Shown here one piece after another: positions 11,948-22,974 of a DNA stretch of 64,000 nucleotides (position 1 is the stretch's first letter; each line of letters opens with the position of its first letter). This stretch comes from Allantophomopsis cytisporea (taxonomy: Eukaryota; Ascomycota; Leotiomycetes; Phacidiales; Phacidiaceae). The translations under genes were made by a program, and so were the position numbers. The notes under the pieces were generated by a model that did no database searches, was not told the DNA's origin, and was given only the letters and a program-made list of their open reading frames with translations. The stretch spans positions 1,922,001 to 1,986,000 of the forward strand of contig CP103021.1 of the NCBI GenBank assembly GCA_024752435.1. The letters run 5' to 3'.

Positions 11948-13353
11948 TTAGACCCTATGTCTACGACAATTTTCAAATGCTGTTAAATGGCAATGCCGGC
12001 ACTCTAGGATATATTTCCAATGACGAGAGCCACAAACGTCACACAAATATCCCTTGCGGCGAAAGGTGTCCGTCTTCTTCCATCTTCCCTCATGACCACA
12101 CTCATGGTTCTCCCTCAATTCTTGTCGCATTTCTCTTATTCGATTTTGGCGTTCTGCAGTAGGTAAGAATGGAGCTGCCTCCCTATCGATTACCTCCTCC
12201 GCTCGCTCCCAAAGATTCCTTTCTTCCCAGATGTCACAATGACATTCTTTCCATTTTACTCCACATGTGTAGCCAAATTCCGTCTTACAGTGACATCTAT
12301 ATGACAAACATCAGCTGATGTAAGTTAAAAGATCTGCAACGATACTCACGTTATATGGTTACAGCCTTGGTACAGTTCAACCATTGCGTTGCACCCAAAA
12401 CATCTCCGCGAACCCTCTCCGTTTTCGAGTTCAAGAATGTTTTGCAAGGCTCGATCTGCTAGACATTCACCGTCTTGAACCATGTTCTTACAGTGCACAC
12501 ATGTTTCGGAATTGCAATTGAAACAAGTAGCACGGGCGAGACTAATGTTTTCAGGGGGCATAAACTTTCCACAATCGGGTCTGGCACAGTAAATTCTCTG
12601 TCTAGTCGAGAATTCGACTTTTGCTTGCTGAAATACTGCTAACTCCTCAGCAGAGAGTTCATCCTCGATAAGTGACAACGGTATATTCTGTCGATGGCAT
12701 TTCAGAGGGTATAGAGATTCATCAGTGCTTGCACGAATGAAAAAAGATTTGACACACTCTTTACAAAATCGATCTTCACATGGTAGTTGAATGATTTCAT
12801 GTGGACGAAAATTTTCTTTGAACACTTCACATATGATATTCCGTAAAGGCAATCGTGCAAGATCCGCTCTCTGCTTGGAAGTGTATGGCATGGATGGCCC
12901 GCCATTATTATCGACATGGGTGTCATTTGTCTCATCGTTTTCAAAAATACCGAGTGCTGAGAATATGTACACTGTACATTACGAATTGTTGATACTAGCC
13001 GGTGTCAGAGGCGGCGTATAGTCGGCATGTTCTAGGTTTTCACGACTGAGCTGCATTGCAATATCTCGATCTTCATAGGCTTGGCGCTCCTCATCATGAA
13101 CGTTGTTCAAAACCGAAGCATCGAAATCGACAGTCATAGCAATACTATGAGCAATGCGTTTGTCGCCAAGAAAGATGATCTTTTCCTTCAACTCCGTTTC
13201 GAAGTCAAGAAATGCGAGGGAATTGTCTGGTGCGCGGTATTCAGCATATTTGCCTTTCTGCAAATCTCGTTGTATTTCTATTTCTTGTAACTGAAGAATG
13301 AGAGCACTCAAGTCCTCGTCGATATCGAAAAATGCTGAGTAGGCGTCTGTCAT
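11948..13353 (-). CDS. RBR (RING-IBR-RING2) E3 ubiquitin ligase-like protein
   Basis: Exons 13353-12996, 12956-12350 and 12296-11948 keep phase and give 437 aa. The N-terminal ~120 residues (FDIDEDLSALILQLQ, acidic) resemble the leader of fungal RBR proteins. RING1 (CEVF...PCEDRFCKEC...LKC) is followed by an IBR (YCARPDCGKF...CFNCNSETC.HC) and RING2 (RCFGCNAMVELYQGCNHITC), whose GCNHIT Cys is the expected thioester site. RBR ligases take ubiquitin onto that Cys before passing it to substrate. The second intron (12297-12349) is ordinary, but the first (12957-12995) would be only 39 bp, so a frameshift is an alternative. RING1 lacks some standard zinc ligands. The substrate is unknown. Confidence 0.8.
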
Positions 13354-13972
13354 TGTAATATTGTGCTTCCGTAGTCTTCAACACTGTAAGATTGTTGCGA
13401 CTATTTTATGACGGATATTCAAAACCTTTTGACTTGCCCTTAGTATTATTCAGGAATGTTATTGAAACGCATTTGTACCAAGGGAATATCCTCGGTCTGC
13501 AAATATTAAATCTTATATCTACACAAACTTGAGTTTTCATCCCTTGCAGATGAAGATCAAGGTATGCACCCTTTCAACCTTAGCTGATCATAGTTCATTG
13601 AACATCAAGAGCAGTAGATATGGCATGTATAATTAAATTGATTAAAGCTAGATATTCTCCTAGACATAGGTTACCTGATCTATCTGATTTAACAATGATC
13701 ATGTAGCATTGCATCATTAATCTTTCCTCGCGCCAAGAAGAAAGACAAATACCACTTTTAGAAATTACCATTGCCCTCCTCAGTCCAATTGAAAGCTCTA
13801 GAGACGACCCGTCGTCTTGCAAAGCTTGAGGATAAATGAATCAAATCCACCAAATCATTCACAGCTTCCACAACTATCTGAGAGCATTCGCCACACGCAT
13901 GAGTTGTTCATTATTACATATATTAATTCCACAACCGCACAACTCACAGCACTAAAACCATTACTCACCACG
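13354..13972. other. Intergenic region between divergent RBR and F-box genes
   Basis: A roughly 620-bp divergent promoter region. An upstream in-frame ATG at 13817 could extend the F-box protein. A minus-strand ORF at 13595-13822 has no recognisable motif. Confidence 0.4.
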
Positions 13973-14524
13973 ATGGAGGTGGTAGTACCTCTAGGAGAGT
14001 CGTCATATCAGACTCATTCATCCATTTTCATACTACCCGAGGAGCTCCAACTTAACATAATCACTTACCTCAACTATGGCGAAACTATCTGCTTAAAACG
14101 CACCTGCCGTCACTTTGTTCGTATTATCAACCCGGAAACACTTCACAGCAAAGAATTTGTATACCAATATCACATTTTAGATCTCGAGAAAGACAGGGAT
14201 AAACTCGCCTGCTTCACCTGTCGCCGACTATTACCATACAACAACTTTGCCGTCCGGGGAGATTGGAACTTTGGTACCACGAATCAGCGGCTGTGCCGGT
14301 TTTGCTTATGGTGTGGGGTTACGCGCAAGTATTATAAGCCGGGTAGGCCAATTGTGCTGGAGCAAGACCCAAGGAATCCAGGTCTTAGTGAAGGAGAGCG
14401 CTGCAGGATGCTATGCGTCAGGTGTTATAAATTTCGACCTCGGCCCTTCTGTACAGAGTGCAGGTGCTGTGCCGACTGCAGATATGAGGCGACAAAATGG
14501 TATGCATGTAAAACGTGTATATGA
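13973..14524 (+). CDS. F-box protein with Cys-rich C-terminus
   Basis: Intronless, 183 aa from the ATG at 13973 (235 aa from 13817). Residues about 20-60 form an F-box: LPEELQLNIITYLNYGETICLKRT-type pattern with a leucine-proline start and a conserved LK.TCRHF ending. The rest is Cys-rich, with CFTCRRLLP, CRFCLWCG, MLCVRCYKF and CTECRCCADC pairs that suggest bound zinc. Similar short F-box proteins are common in plant-associated and saprotrophic ascomycetes. The F-box would dock to Skp1 in an SCF ubiquitin ligase; the target is unknown. It lies divergent from the RBR ligase gene. The 13973 start gives a compact protein beginning just before the F-box. Confidence 0.75.
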   Translation: MEVVVPLGESSYQTHSSIFILPEELQLNIITYLNYGETICLKRTCRHFVRIINPETLHSKEFVYQYHILDLEKDRDKLACFTCRRLLPYNNFAVRGDWNFGTTNQRLCRFCLWCGVTRKYYKPGRPIVLEQDPRNPGLSEGERCRMLCVRCYKFRPRPFCTECRCCADCRYEATKWYACKTCI

Positions 14525-15513
14525 GCAGCATGAAGGCTGCCGTGCACATGAGTATCGCTAGCGTTGAAGCTGTCAGTCGAATATGTTCATTGTGACGTGT
14601 AGGGTTCCAGGTCTTTAAACTTATACAAATATTATACACCAACATGAATCAAGACAGTCGTCTAATTGTGACTGCCATGAAGAGAGAACCCATGCTTTAT
14701 AAGACAACAGATTCACACGGTTCAAACCAGATATATCACGGAATTGACTTCTGCTATAAGTTTTTTACAAATAAAATCCACACAAAAGAGGGAATCTGCA
14801 AATTCCAGACTATGCTTGTAATTATCAGCGTTATCTATCAGCTATCATTAAAAACATAGTGCACCTAATAATTTGCAATGCACTACAGAGCGATAGTTGC
14901 TTGATGTAGTTGATTCTCCTATAAGGAAGATCTTAATCAAGCATATGCAGGCTCGGTGCAACATCTTATGGCAAAGCGATTACTTTCTTTTTTTGTAAAA
15001 GCAAGTCCTTATGACGGAATTTGAAATTCTTCTTGGTGCTTCAACACTTACAGCGCCTGGTCAATTAATCAGATCAAGAAATCTTGCCAAGCTGCATTCA
15101 TTAGCCTCTCTGACTTCAGCGCCTCTTCAAAGAATCTATCTACAGAGATGCCAGAGATCGCAGCACTCTGACATGACAAGAAAGTTTAAAACAACTTTAT
15201 AGGGGACCCTATCAAAACTAAACTAGGCTTAAACTCCAATGCTACACTCTCACGAGCGCCTTTTCGTTGGTCCACCCGAGAACATGTAGAGTATTTAACG
15301 GAAGAACAAGAAACCATAGTAGCTGTCAAGATCTTTCCACCAAAATCAACGTAGTGTCTTTATAGACAAGGGTCCCAGAGCTTCATCAATCTTTCACGGC
15401 ATCAGATGCACTAGAAGAAAGCTGCTATTTCTGATAACACGAGTAGAACGGACTAACAAGAAGTATTAGCTGGTGGAAATTTATCAAATTGCACCCAGGG
15501 AAATTCAATGAAC
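14525..15513. other. Intergenic region, no gene seen
   Basis: About 1 kb between two convergent genes. ORFs at 14644-14859 and 15011-15202 show no motif or signal peptide and are treated as chance. Confidence 0.4.
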
Positions 15514-17280
15514 TCACTCTTGCTCGCCCCTCCACCCGACACATTTCCAACAATCAAACATGTGAGTTGGATCGTACTTGTTCTTGATCTGCAGTAATAT
15601 GTTGTAGTTCGAACCGAAAAAAGTCTCTTCCCACTCAGGCTCTCCGTAATGAGCTTCGTTGAAATACGCTCCTCCGCCCGGACTCAATTTCTTGAGGGGA
15701 TCCAGCATTTGCAAAAAGCCAGCAGTGGCCTTTGAGAGAAGAGCGGGATCAAGTGGTTCCTCCCATTCTCCGACATGAATTACATGCCATAGTGCATCTC
15801 TCCACGCTGGTAGAGCTGATGTCTTCCGGTTACTATCGAGGTTGGTCACTGGGGTCTCAAGAACAACTTGGGTTGCTGTAAGATTGAGTAAGCTCCTGGC
15901 CTTTTCAATGCCCTCGATCACACCGTCAACTAATGATGCCACGGTTGCAGGCGTAGTAAACAGATTGCGAGGCATGAGTCGGGAGGCGAGCAATGAAAAT
16001 ATACCCGCGGGTTCAGTCTTTCTGGCGTCGGCTGCGCTGAATGCCAGGTAATCGGTATAGGTGTTATACGAAGTATAGTTATTTTCCAGAACTGTAATAT
16101 CAGTTCTGTTGGCCACGAATTGAGCGAAAGAAGCAGTCGCAGATTTCAACTTGGAGCCGTTATCACCATAGGGCAGGACCAGGCCGAATGACACCTTGTC
16201 CGGATAATAGTCCACTGATCCAGTAACCAGTTGGGCAGACCACTCAATTTGATTGTCAGCATGTGCTGTAAGAATCTCCCGGAGAGCTGCGTTCTGCGCC
16301 ACGTTGCTGTTGGAATCCCTTCCGGTGAAGTTTGCTACGAAATTATATGTATGGATAGGCACGGAGGGGTAAGTTTGGACTCGATATTTGACGAGAATAG
16401 CGAATGTGCCTCCGCCACCACCACGCATTGCCCAGAAGAGTTCCGGATCGTTGCATTCATTGATGATCCGCACTTCACCGTCAGCAGTGACAACTTCAAA
16501 CTCCACTGCATTGTCCACCATCAAGCCGTAGGAGGTCGTGTAATCACCTACCCCTCCCCCTTGACCAAATCCCCCTGCAATGCCGACAGATTCCTCGTAC
16601 CCACCCGTAATATCCCTACCATGCATATTGAAAAAGCGATATGCATCTCCGGCAACGACTCCAGCTCCCATCTCTCCCACACTATGCCCGTCAGCTGACG
16701 AGCAATTGGAGGCAGTGAAGTTTTGGTGAAAGTCAAGGCCGTTCAAGTTATGAGTCCAAATTGCCAGAGAATTGGGTACTGTTGAACGTCCGAAGAAGTC
16801 GTGGCCTGTATTCTTAACGCTGATGCGGATGTTATGGGCCATCGCAAATTGAAGAGCTGCTGATATGTGAGATGTATTACCAACATCAACGTAGTATGAC
16901 GCAAGCCTTCCTAGAGAGCAAGTACTATAGAGTGTCTTTTCTGGATCGAATGATAACAGTGAACAACCTGATGTACCACAAGCCTCCCAATTCGACCAGT
17001 ATGTCTGTCCAAAGTACGACCCTCTTGGAATGCTATTGTTATAGTTACTTTCCACAACATCGCAAACTGCTGTATCGTAGTTCGCTGAGTTCTGATAGCA
17101 AGCGGCACCCATCGGGACAGTCTGATGCAAGTGACCAGCAACAGTCTCGTTCAACTGTTGCCACTCTTGCCAAGATGGCCAGCAATTCTGCCCAGGTTGA
17201 CAATCGTAGCCTGGGTCGATGGTCGCGAATGCTGCCAAGGCGAAGCCTATGGAGGAGAGTAAAGATATAACAAGGAGCAT
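15514..17280 (-). CDS. Secreted FAD-linked oxidase (BBE/6-hydroxynicotine-oxidase-like)
   Basis: A single exon of 588 aa with a clean signal peptide (MLLVISLLSSIGFALAAFA). Its FAD-binding type 4 domain shows IRISVKNTGHDFFGRS with the His for covalent FAD near residue 160, SVGIAGGFGQGGG near 231-243, and DPELFWAMRGGGGGTF. The BBE-type C-terminus (YFNEAHYGEPEWEETFFG, LLQIKNKYDP) is present. Such enzymes oxidise alcohols, sugars or alkaloid-like substrates with oxygen. At the position where bicovalent members have Cys (GGxCPTVG) this protein has Glu (GGYEESVG), so FAD is probably attached through His alone. Many N-glycosylation sequons fit secretion. It is divergent from a related oxidase at 19534. 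Confidence 0.92.
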   Translation of the reverse strand: MLLVISLLSSIGFALAAFATIDPGYDCQPGQNCWPSWQEWQQLNETVAGHLHQTVPMGAACYQNSANYDTAVCDVVESNYNNSIPRGSYFGQTYWSNWEACGTSGCSLLSFDPEKTLYSTCSLGRLASYYVDVGNTSHISAALQFAMAHNIRISVKNTGHDFFGRSTVPNSLAIWTHNLNGLDFHQNFTASNCSSADGHSVGEMGAGVVAGDAYRFFNMHGRDITGGYEESVGIAGGFGQGGGVGDYTTSYGLMVDNAVEFEVVTADGEVRIINECNDPELFWAMRGGGGGTFAILVKYRVQTYPSVPIHTYNFVANFTGRDSNSNVAQNAALREILTAHADNQIEWSAQLVTGSVDYYPDKVSFGLVLPYGDNGSKLKSATASFAQFVANRTDITVLENNYTSYNTYTDYLAFSAADARKTEPAGIFSLLASRLMPRNLFTTPATVASLVDGVIEGIEKARSLLNLTATQVVLETPVTNLDSNRKTSALPAWRDALWHVIHVGEWEEPLDPALLSKATAGFLQMLDPLKKLSPGGGAYFNEAHYGEPEWEETFFGSNYNILLQIKNKYDPTHMFDCWKCVGWRGEQE

Positions 17281-17647
17281 AATGGCTATCGTTCAATAGT
17301 TGTAGGATATGTCTAATTGCTTCTGCAGATGAAGAGGGATCGAGAGAAGTATTTCACAGAAGCAACATCGTCGTAAAGAAGCTCTCTCTAATGCCCTTTA
17401 AATACTATTCCACAACTTGCATGCAGGGCCTAATGATTAAAACAGGAATTGTCATGGTCTTCGCTAGGGAAAGCACTCTGCTCGGGAGATGAGAGGTAAC
17501 CCACGATGACGGTGAACGGCATATTGATCTTACTGATACAAAAACGCAGTAAGAAACAGGTTCGGAGTGGGCGCAGCTACCCTCGAAAATTGATAGTATC
17601 GCACTTCTTGTCTTCTCCAGACGCTGCGCCAGGCCTATTGGGGTTGC

Positions 17648-17706
17648 CATTTCGCGAGGTATCATTTCGCGAGGTAATCATTTCGCGAGATCACCATTTC
17701 GCGAGG
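17648..17706 (-). repeat. Four copies of CATTTCGCGAGR at 15-16 bp spacing
   Basis: Copies begin at 17648, 17663, 17679 and 17695. Each has the palindromic core TCGCGA. On the minus strand, the direction of the oxidase gene whose start is about 370 bp away, each reads CTCGCGAAATG and contains CGCGAAA. That fits the CRCGAAA form of the Swi4/Swi6 cell-cycle box, but other regulators could bind. Spacing close to 1.5 helical turns suggests cooperative protein binding. Confidence 0.75.
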
Positions 17707-19258
17707 TATGCATGCCCACAATATTCAGCGTTTAATGCATCATCACGACGAGTGTCGACTCTCAGGTGCAGCCAGGGTCATCTTTCACTTGTGATAATGG
17801 ATTCTGATCACAGCGAAAGGTTATATGCCTGGGAGAAGTATCTGAGGATATACTTTTCAATGACAACAGCATGATTCGTATGAGGCTCTCGCGGAATGGA
17901 GTGGATTTTGTACGCCGGATATAAAGTTCAATTATGGTGGACTTAATAATGCAGAAGAATTCGTTGTATAAACTACCACGGAGATCCATAACCTTTGAGG
18001 ATTATCTCGCATTCGAGTTAGTTCGTACGAACAGCGCTGCCGCTTGCCAAGGCATATCAAAGCGAGCGGTATATCAAGGAAGATTGAATGTCAAATGTAA
18101 AATGAAGGATCTGTACTCTTGCAGTAGAACATCGAGTACAGTAAGATGTAGAGAAAGTGCAGGGTAGAGTCGGCCCAGAATCTATGAGCCTCCGGCGCTG
18201 GAACAAATGCTGGCTCCGTTTGGAGCGAAGGGTCACGTGCTGGGGGAAATAATTATTTGAAGAGCGCTCTGATTGGTGCATTTCTGACGAGCGTCGAAAC
18301 CAATCAATCCAACTTCCCATGACCAATCAGCCTCGATGTTCGCTTACAGTACATGATTATATAGATAGATAGATGTGAATTACATTTCATTTTCACGAAT
18401 ATTTGAGGATTTTGATACGCTGGTTTTATAAAGCGAATCCGTTCAGGTGTAGCAACAATAAATGTTGTCTTAGTTTGCCCTGTGCTCTGATATGTGTTAT
18501 GTCTGGTATATAATACATTTCTCCTTTGGTGATGCAAATTCCTGTCATATCAATCCCAGATCGAGTGTTGTCTCGCTCACGTCTCCTTGCCACACTTAGG
18601 TGCCCCTTGACAGTAAGCTGCGTAGGGAGTAGTCATTCATGAGACCGTTTACTGGGTCTGCTTCTCTCTGTCCCACCGAGATATTGTCTCCTCCTTGTAG
18701 TCAGTCATACCGGTCGAAGTGTCCTGCAGGTACAATGCTCGTTTGCATGCCAATCTTATTGCGAGTGTCATGAATAGACTTAGTATTACTCGTCGGCATC
18801 ATCTAGTAGAGTTCATGTTAAACATGAGAGCCGCATTGATACTACCATAATTCCAACCTCACTTACCGATATCCACATATTTCAATATAGTCATATAATT
18901 TATAGTTCAAGCATAAGTTAACCACATTGTTACATGTGATCATTAATGATTGTCGCGGCTAAATCTTGACTGCGCCTATCAAGCACTTGCTACTGAAACA
19001 AAAAGCAAACATCTTGCCGGAAAGTTAATTAGATTAACCCCAATCTACCACATAAGCGGTCATGACGTTAAATAATTGGTGAAGGGATGGCTGAATTTAG
19101 GCTGAAAGTTGACTCCCGCAGTGTATACGATCATATGGCCCGAAAAACAGCTCCAAGATGCATAGAGCACACAGCCTCCAACATCAAATACTGTCCTTGG
19201 CATCTGTCAAGGAGATAAGTTATATATTGGCGACTTGTACTCTGCCAGCAGCGGATTA

Positions 19259-19290
19259 GGGGCTGAGGGGCTGAGGGGCTGAGAAGCTGA
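19259..19290 (+). repeat. Short tandem repeat, GGGGCTGA x4
   Basis: Three exact 8-bp units and a fourth variant unit (GAAGCTGA) lie 244 bp upstream of the second FAD oxidase. This looks like simple slippage and no function is claimed. Confidence 0.85.
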
Positions 19291-19533
19291 TGGTCTATGG
19301 TTAAGGAGCTATTGAAAGTGGCGTACACCTTCACGTATTTGATGCAGATTTTGATTTCTATATTCGTGTGTTTAGAGCCAGGTTGAAGATTTCACGTGTA
19401 AGAAAAGGGTGCATCCGATGATATTGGGTAGTAGATAGATTTGAACATGGGTGAATCTTTGAATTACATATTTAGCTTTCCCCATCTGATTCCAAAAAAC
19501 ATTACCTACAACATTGTTCTATCTATTCCAAAG

Positions 19534-21390
19534 ATGTTTTCTCTCTCTATGATCGAGAAAATGTCTATAGCATTATGCATTGCCTCATTGATCACTTTGA
19601 TATCAGCAGGCTACCCAGCCGATTATTCTTCAGTTCTGACCAACTGTTCTTCGACATGTCGTTGCATACTCGGAGACTCATGTTGGCCAACTGCTTCCGA
19701 ATGGCAGTCCTTGAATGACACTATCAATGGACGCTTGATCCAGACCATTCCACCTGGTTATGTCTGTCACGATCCAACATACAACGCTACAGCGTGTGCA
19801 GCTCTCCAGACTATTTGGCCTAATCCTCAAACGCACTATAGCATACCAGCATCAGTAATGGAACCCTATTTCCAGAATGGTAGTTGTACACCATTCACCG
19901 CAGAATCTCAAACCTGCCAGCTCGGATATCTTGCGGACTACTCTATCAACGTCAGTAGTTCGGCCGATGTTATAGCTGGACTAGACTTTGCCAAGAAGAA
20001 CAATGTGAGGATTACTATCAAAAACACTGGACATGAGTAAGTTGTATTTTTTGATTACGGTCTACCAATATTGAAGCGTTTAACTAGGGTTTATTTGAGT
20101 TTGATAGCCCAATATTAATTCTGTCCTAGTTACCTTGGACGCTCAGCTGGATACGGCTCTCTTTCGCTTTGGACACATAACCTCAAAGACATCACTTTTT
20201 ATAATTACACAAGTATGAAATATAGAGGACCCGCCGTAAGAATAGGCGCTGGCATTCAGACTTTTGAGCTTTTTGAAGCCGCAAATGCAGTAAGCCTTCG
20301 AGTGGTAGGCGGGGAATGTCCTACAGTCGGACTAGCAGGAGGCTATAGTCAAGGGGGTGGCCACTCAGTCCTGTCTTCTGTATATGGTCTGGGTGCTGAC
20401 CAGGCATTGGAGTGGGAGGTGATCACTGCGGATGGGAAATTAGTAACTGCCTCTCCTACAGAGAATCCGGATCTATATTGGGCTTTGAGCGGGGGAGGAC
20501 CAAGTAACTATGGAGTTGTACTGTCACTAACGGCAAAAGCTCACGCAGATGGAGTAGTAGGTGGTGCTCTTGTCACCTATGCTCTAGAGGGCAATGTTAC
20601 TGAGGATTTATATTGGGCTGCATACAAATCTCTCCACATCGCCTTGCCCGACATGGTGGACAGAGGTGCAACCGTGCTCTATGTAGTATCGTTCAATACC
20701 ACCTTAATAGTGGTCACTTACCCTGGCGCAACTCAGGAGGAGGTAACGTCTTTGATTCAACCATTCGTCGACAGTCTCTTCGCACTGAGAATATCTTACA
20801 TTCGTAGCGTGACATCTCTTCCGACCTACTTGGAACATTTTACGACTTTCTTTGGACCGTTAACAGGCAGCCAATTAAAGGGAGGCCAGCCAACAGGTAG
20901 CCGACTACTCCCGAGAGCAAATGTTCTCGAGAACATTACGCTTAACACTTACACCACTGCCATGCGTACAATAATCGCCAGTGGTGATACATCTATGCTT
21001 GGCCTTGCCATCAATGTGAACCATACAGTAGCTAAGAATGCTCCTTTTAGCAACGCTGTCCTCCCAGCATGGCGCACAAGTATTTCCCACCTTGTTATCT
21101 ATGGTGAAACACCTTATGACGCTCCCATCGAGGACCAGCGAGCGGCACAACAGAAAATCACCGACTATTACTTGCCATTGCTTACAGCCGCTATTCCCAA
21201 CAGTGGTGCATATATGAACGAAGCAGACTTCCAAGAGATGAACTGGAAGCTTGATTTCTATGGGGAAAACTACGATACACTTAGGACAATCAAGCGAAAG
21301 AGAGATCCTGGTAGCTTGTTTTATGTGCAAACTGGGGTCGGTAGTGATGAGTGGGTTACTGATGATCAGGGGAGATTATGTCGTGCTTAG
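19534..21390 (+). CDS. Secreted FAD-linked oxidase (BBE-like), predicted bicovalent flavin
   Basis: Exons 19534-20036 and 20130-21390 (93-bp intron, phase 2) give 587 aa. A signal peptide opens the protein (MSIALCIASLITLISA). The FAD_binding_4 domain has RITIKNTGHD with His near 167, completed across the junction, then YLGRSAGYGS. It also has VVGGECPTVGLAGGYSQGGG with Cys near 231, so FAD is predicted to be held by both His and Cys as in berberine-bridge enzymes. The C-terminal BBE segment (YMNEADFQEMNWKLDFYG, IKRKRDPGSLFYV) is complete. It is similar in length and architecture to the divergent oxidase at 15514-17280. Substrate unknown; alcohols, oligosaccharides and alkaloids are all possible. 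Confidence 0.92.
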
Positions 21391-22031
21391 GAGCGAAGAG
21401 CCTTGCTGTTTTCTGACTTAGACTGGATTCATAAATGTCAGTGGCGATTAGCAAACTGTATTCAAATATCCAAGGTTTAAAATCTGAATACAACAGCTTA
21501 TATGAAAGTAATCACACATGAAAGATTCATAGGGCTAGAAATATCAGCGAGAAGATCAGTGTGATTTTGTATAGAGAGATCAAAGTTAGCCACCCGGTAA
21601 GGGCTCAAAAAGTTCGAGTCTACTGTGTATAGCACAAATTCTGTGTAGAATAGTATAAGAAGAGCAGCAGCAATGATCATATAGTATACTGAGCGTTTTT
21701 GTACATTCTATTACAGTAACATCAGTCAACTGGAAGACAGGATTAAGTTGTTCATGTCAATCCAGTCACAGAACCAAGGGCACCACAAAGTCAACAATGT
21801 CACAAGCATTTGGGAAATATCCTCCAATATTATCACCACTGTAGATCAGCGTAGATCAATTGTCTACACATGTCGAGAGCCGCAGCAACCGCTACATTAC
21901 TGTGAATCGTTTCAGGCAGTACGTTAAGGTGGACCGGAAAATCAAATAGGTCTTAGAATGACGGCAGATTGTATGCATTTGGTACCAACCGGTAAGGTGG
22001 AGAAAACGAACAAAAGCTCTGTATAAACGCC
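21391..22031. other. Intergenic region between convergent genes
   Basis: 3' flanks of the FAD oxidase and the elongation factor gene. No coding motif or repeat is recognised. Confidence 0.4.
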
Positions 22032-22893
22032 TCAAAGCTTTTGCATAGCAACAGTATCAGAAGATTGTACGTAGTCCTCGAACTCGGTAATCTCCTCATG
22101 GAGGTCGTCAACACCAACCTTGTCATCCTCAATAACCAAATTGATCTGGAGCTTCTTGATACCGAAACCAACAGCGACGAACTTAGAAGCACCCCAAAGA
22201 AGACCATCTTTCTTGATACTACGGACCGACTCCTCGAGAGCCTTGAGATCCGTCTCATCATCTATAAAAAATTATTATGAAGTGTGCTTGATCGAAGGCG
22301 GAAGATACATACCCCAAGGCTTAACGTCTATAGTAACAAGAGATTTGGCAGCTGGCTTCGTCTTACCCTCTTTCTTCTTTTTGTACTCCTCTACACGCTT
22401 CTCACGAATCTTGGTGGCTTCAGCGTCCTCCTCTTCATCATCAGAACCGAAAAGATCAACTTCATCGTCCTCTTCCTTAGTAGCTGGAGAGGCTGTGTCC
22501 GAGGTGAAGTTAAAGTCATCCGGACCGTAGACATTGTACGGCTTGGAAGCATCACCTGGAAGAGTGGAAAATTCGGACTCGAACGATGCAATGTGCTTGT
22601 ACCAGCGGGAAGCGTGTGGATATTTCGTTGCATCTACGGAAGATGGGAATGCCTTGAAAGTGACAACATCGGCTTGGGAGGGAGCGTATCTTCGGAGTTA
22701 GTTAGTGTATAGTTATACGCGACAATTCTTAGGTTTTGTACTGCCTACCCAATGATGTAAGAGCGGGTTGTTAAGAAGCTGTTAAGCTCTGTATTTGGTC
22801 AGTCCTACGTCAATCCATTGCAGTGTACAATCATTCTTTGGACACAAACTCACGCTGAATACCAGAATCAGAGACGAAACCGGTGAAACCCAT
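22032..22893 (-). CDS. EFB1: Translation elongation factor 1-beta
   Basis: Four exons on the minus strand (22893-22854, 22788-22749, 22689-22313, 22261-22032) join in phase to 228 aa, the usual family length. The N-terminal GST-C-like part reads TTRSYIIG across to YAPSQADVVTFKAF. An acidic linker follows (EEDDEVDLFGSDDEEE). The C-terminal guanine-exchange domain has KPW then DDETDLKALEESVRSI, FVAVGFGIKKLQI, and ends FEDYVQSSDTVAMQKL. The protein reloads GTP on eEF1A during translation in the cytoplasm. It is the clearest housekeeping gene in the window and single-copy in most fungi. No ORF scan sees it whole because the exons are short and in different frames. Confidence 0.95.
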
Positions 22894-22894
22894 T

Positions 22895-22974
22895 CTGAGA
22901 AAAGTGATGTAGATTTGAAAGGGAGGAACAAAGATTTATTTTATGGGTGAGGTAGAATGAGTATGTTGACTCAC
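22895..22974 (-). other. Probable 5'-UTR intron of the elongation factor 1-beta gene
   Basis: One base upstream of the start codon is a pyrimidine-rich stretch ending TTTTCTCAG. 80 bp further up is a strong GTGAGT donor. Leader introns are common in highly expressed fungal translation genes. The call rests on splice signals only. Confidence 0.5.

Larger units (their letters stand above)
17281..19533. promoter_or_regulatory. 2.25 kb region between two divergent FAD oxidase genes
   Basis: This region separates the two oxidase starts. It has four TTTCGCGAG copies at 17648-17706, several CCAAT boxes in both orientations at 18269-18330 (GATTGGTG, CCAATC, GACCAATC), CACGTG palindromes near 18235 and 19394, and an 8-bp tandem repeat at 19259-19290. 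ORFs inside are short and unlike proteins. Whether it is one shared control region or two separate promoters cannot be decided from sequence. Confidence 0.45.

Noticed and set aside
16231..17270. Plus-strand ORFs of 132-155 codons opposite the FAD oxidase
   Set aside because: Antisense shadows of a well-supported single-exon gene.
17506..17874. 122-codon ORF spanning the TTTCGCGAG repeats
   Set aside because: The repeats shape the translation (REVSFREV), and no protein family is recognisable; a regulatory array is more likely.
22041..22712. Overlapping plus-strand ORFs over the elongation factor gene
   Set aside because: They are shadows of the minus-strand EF1-beta exons, which match the family from end to end.
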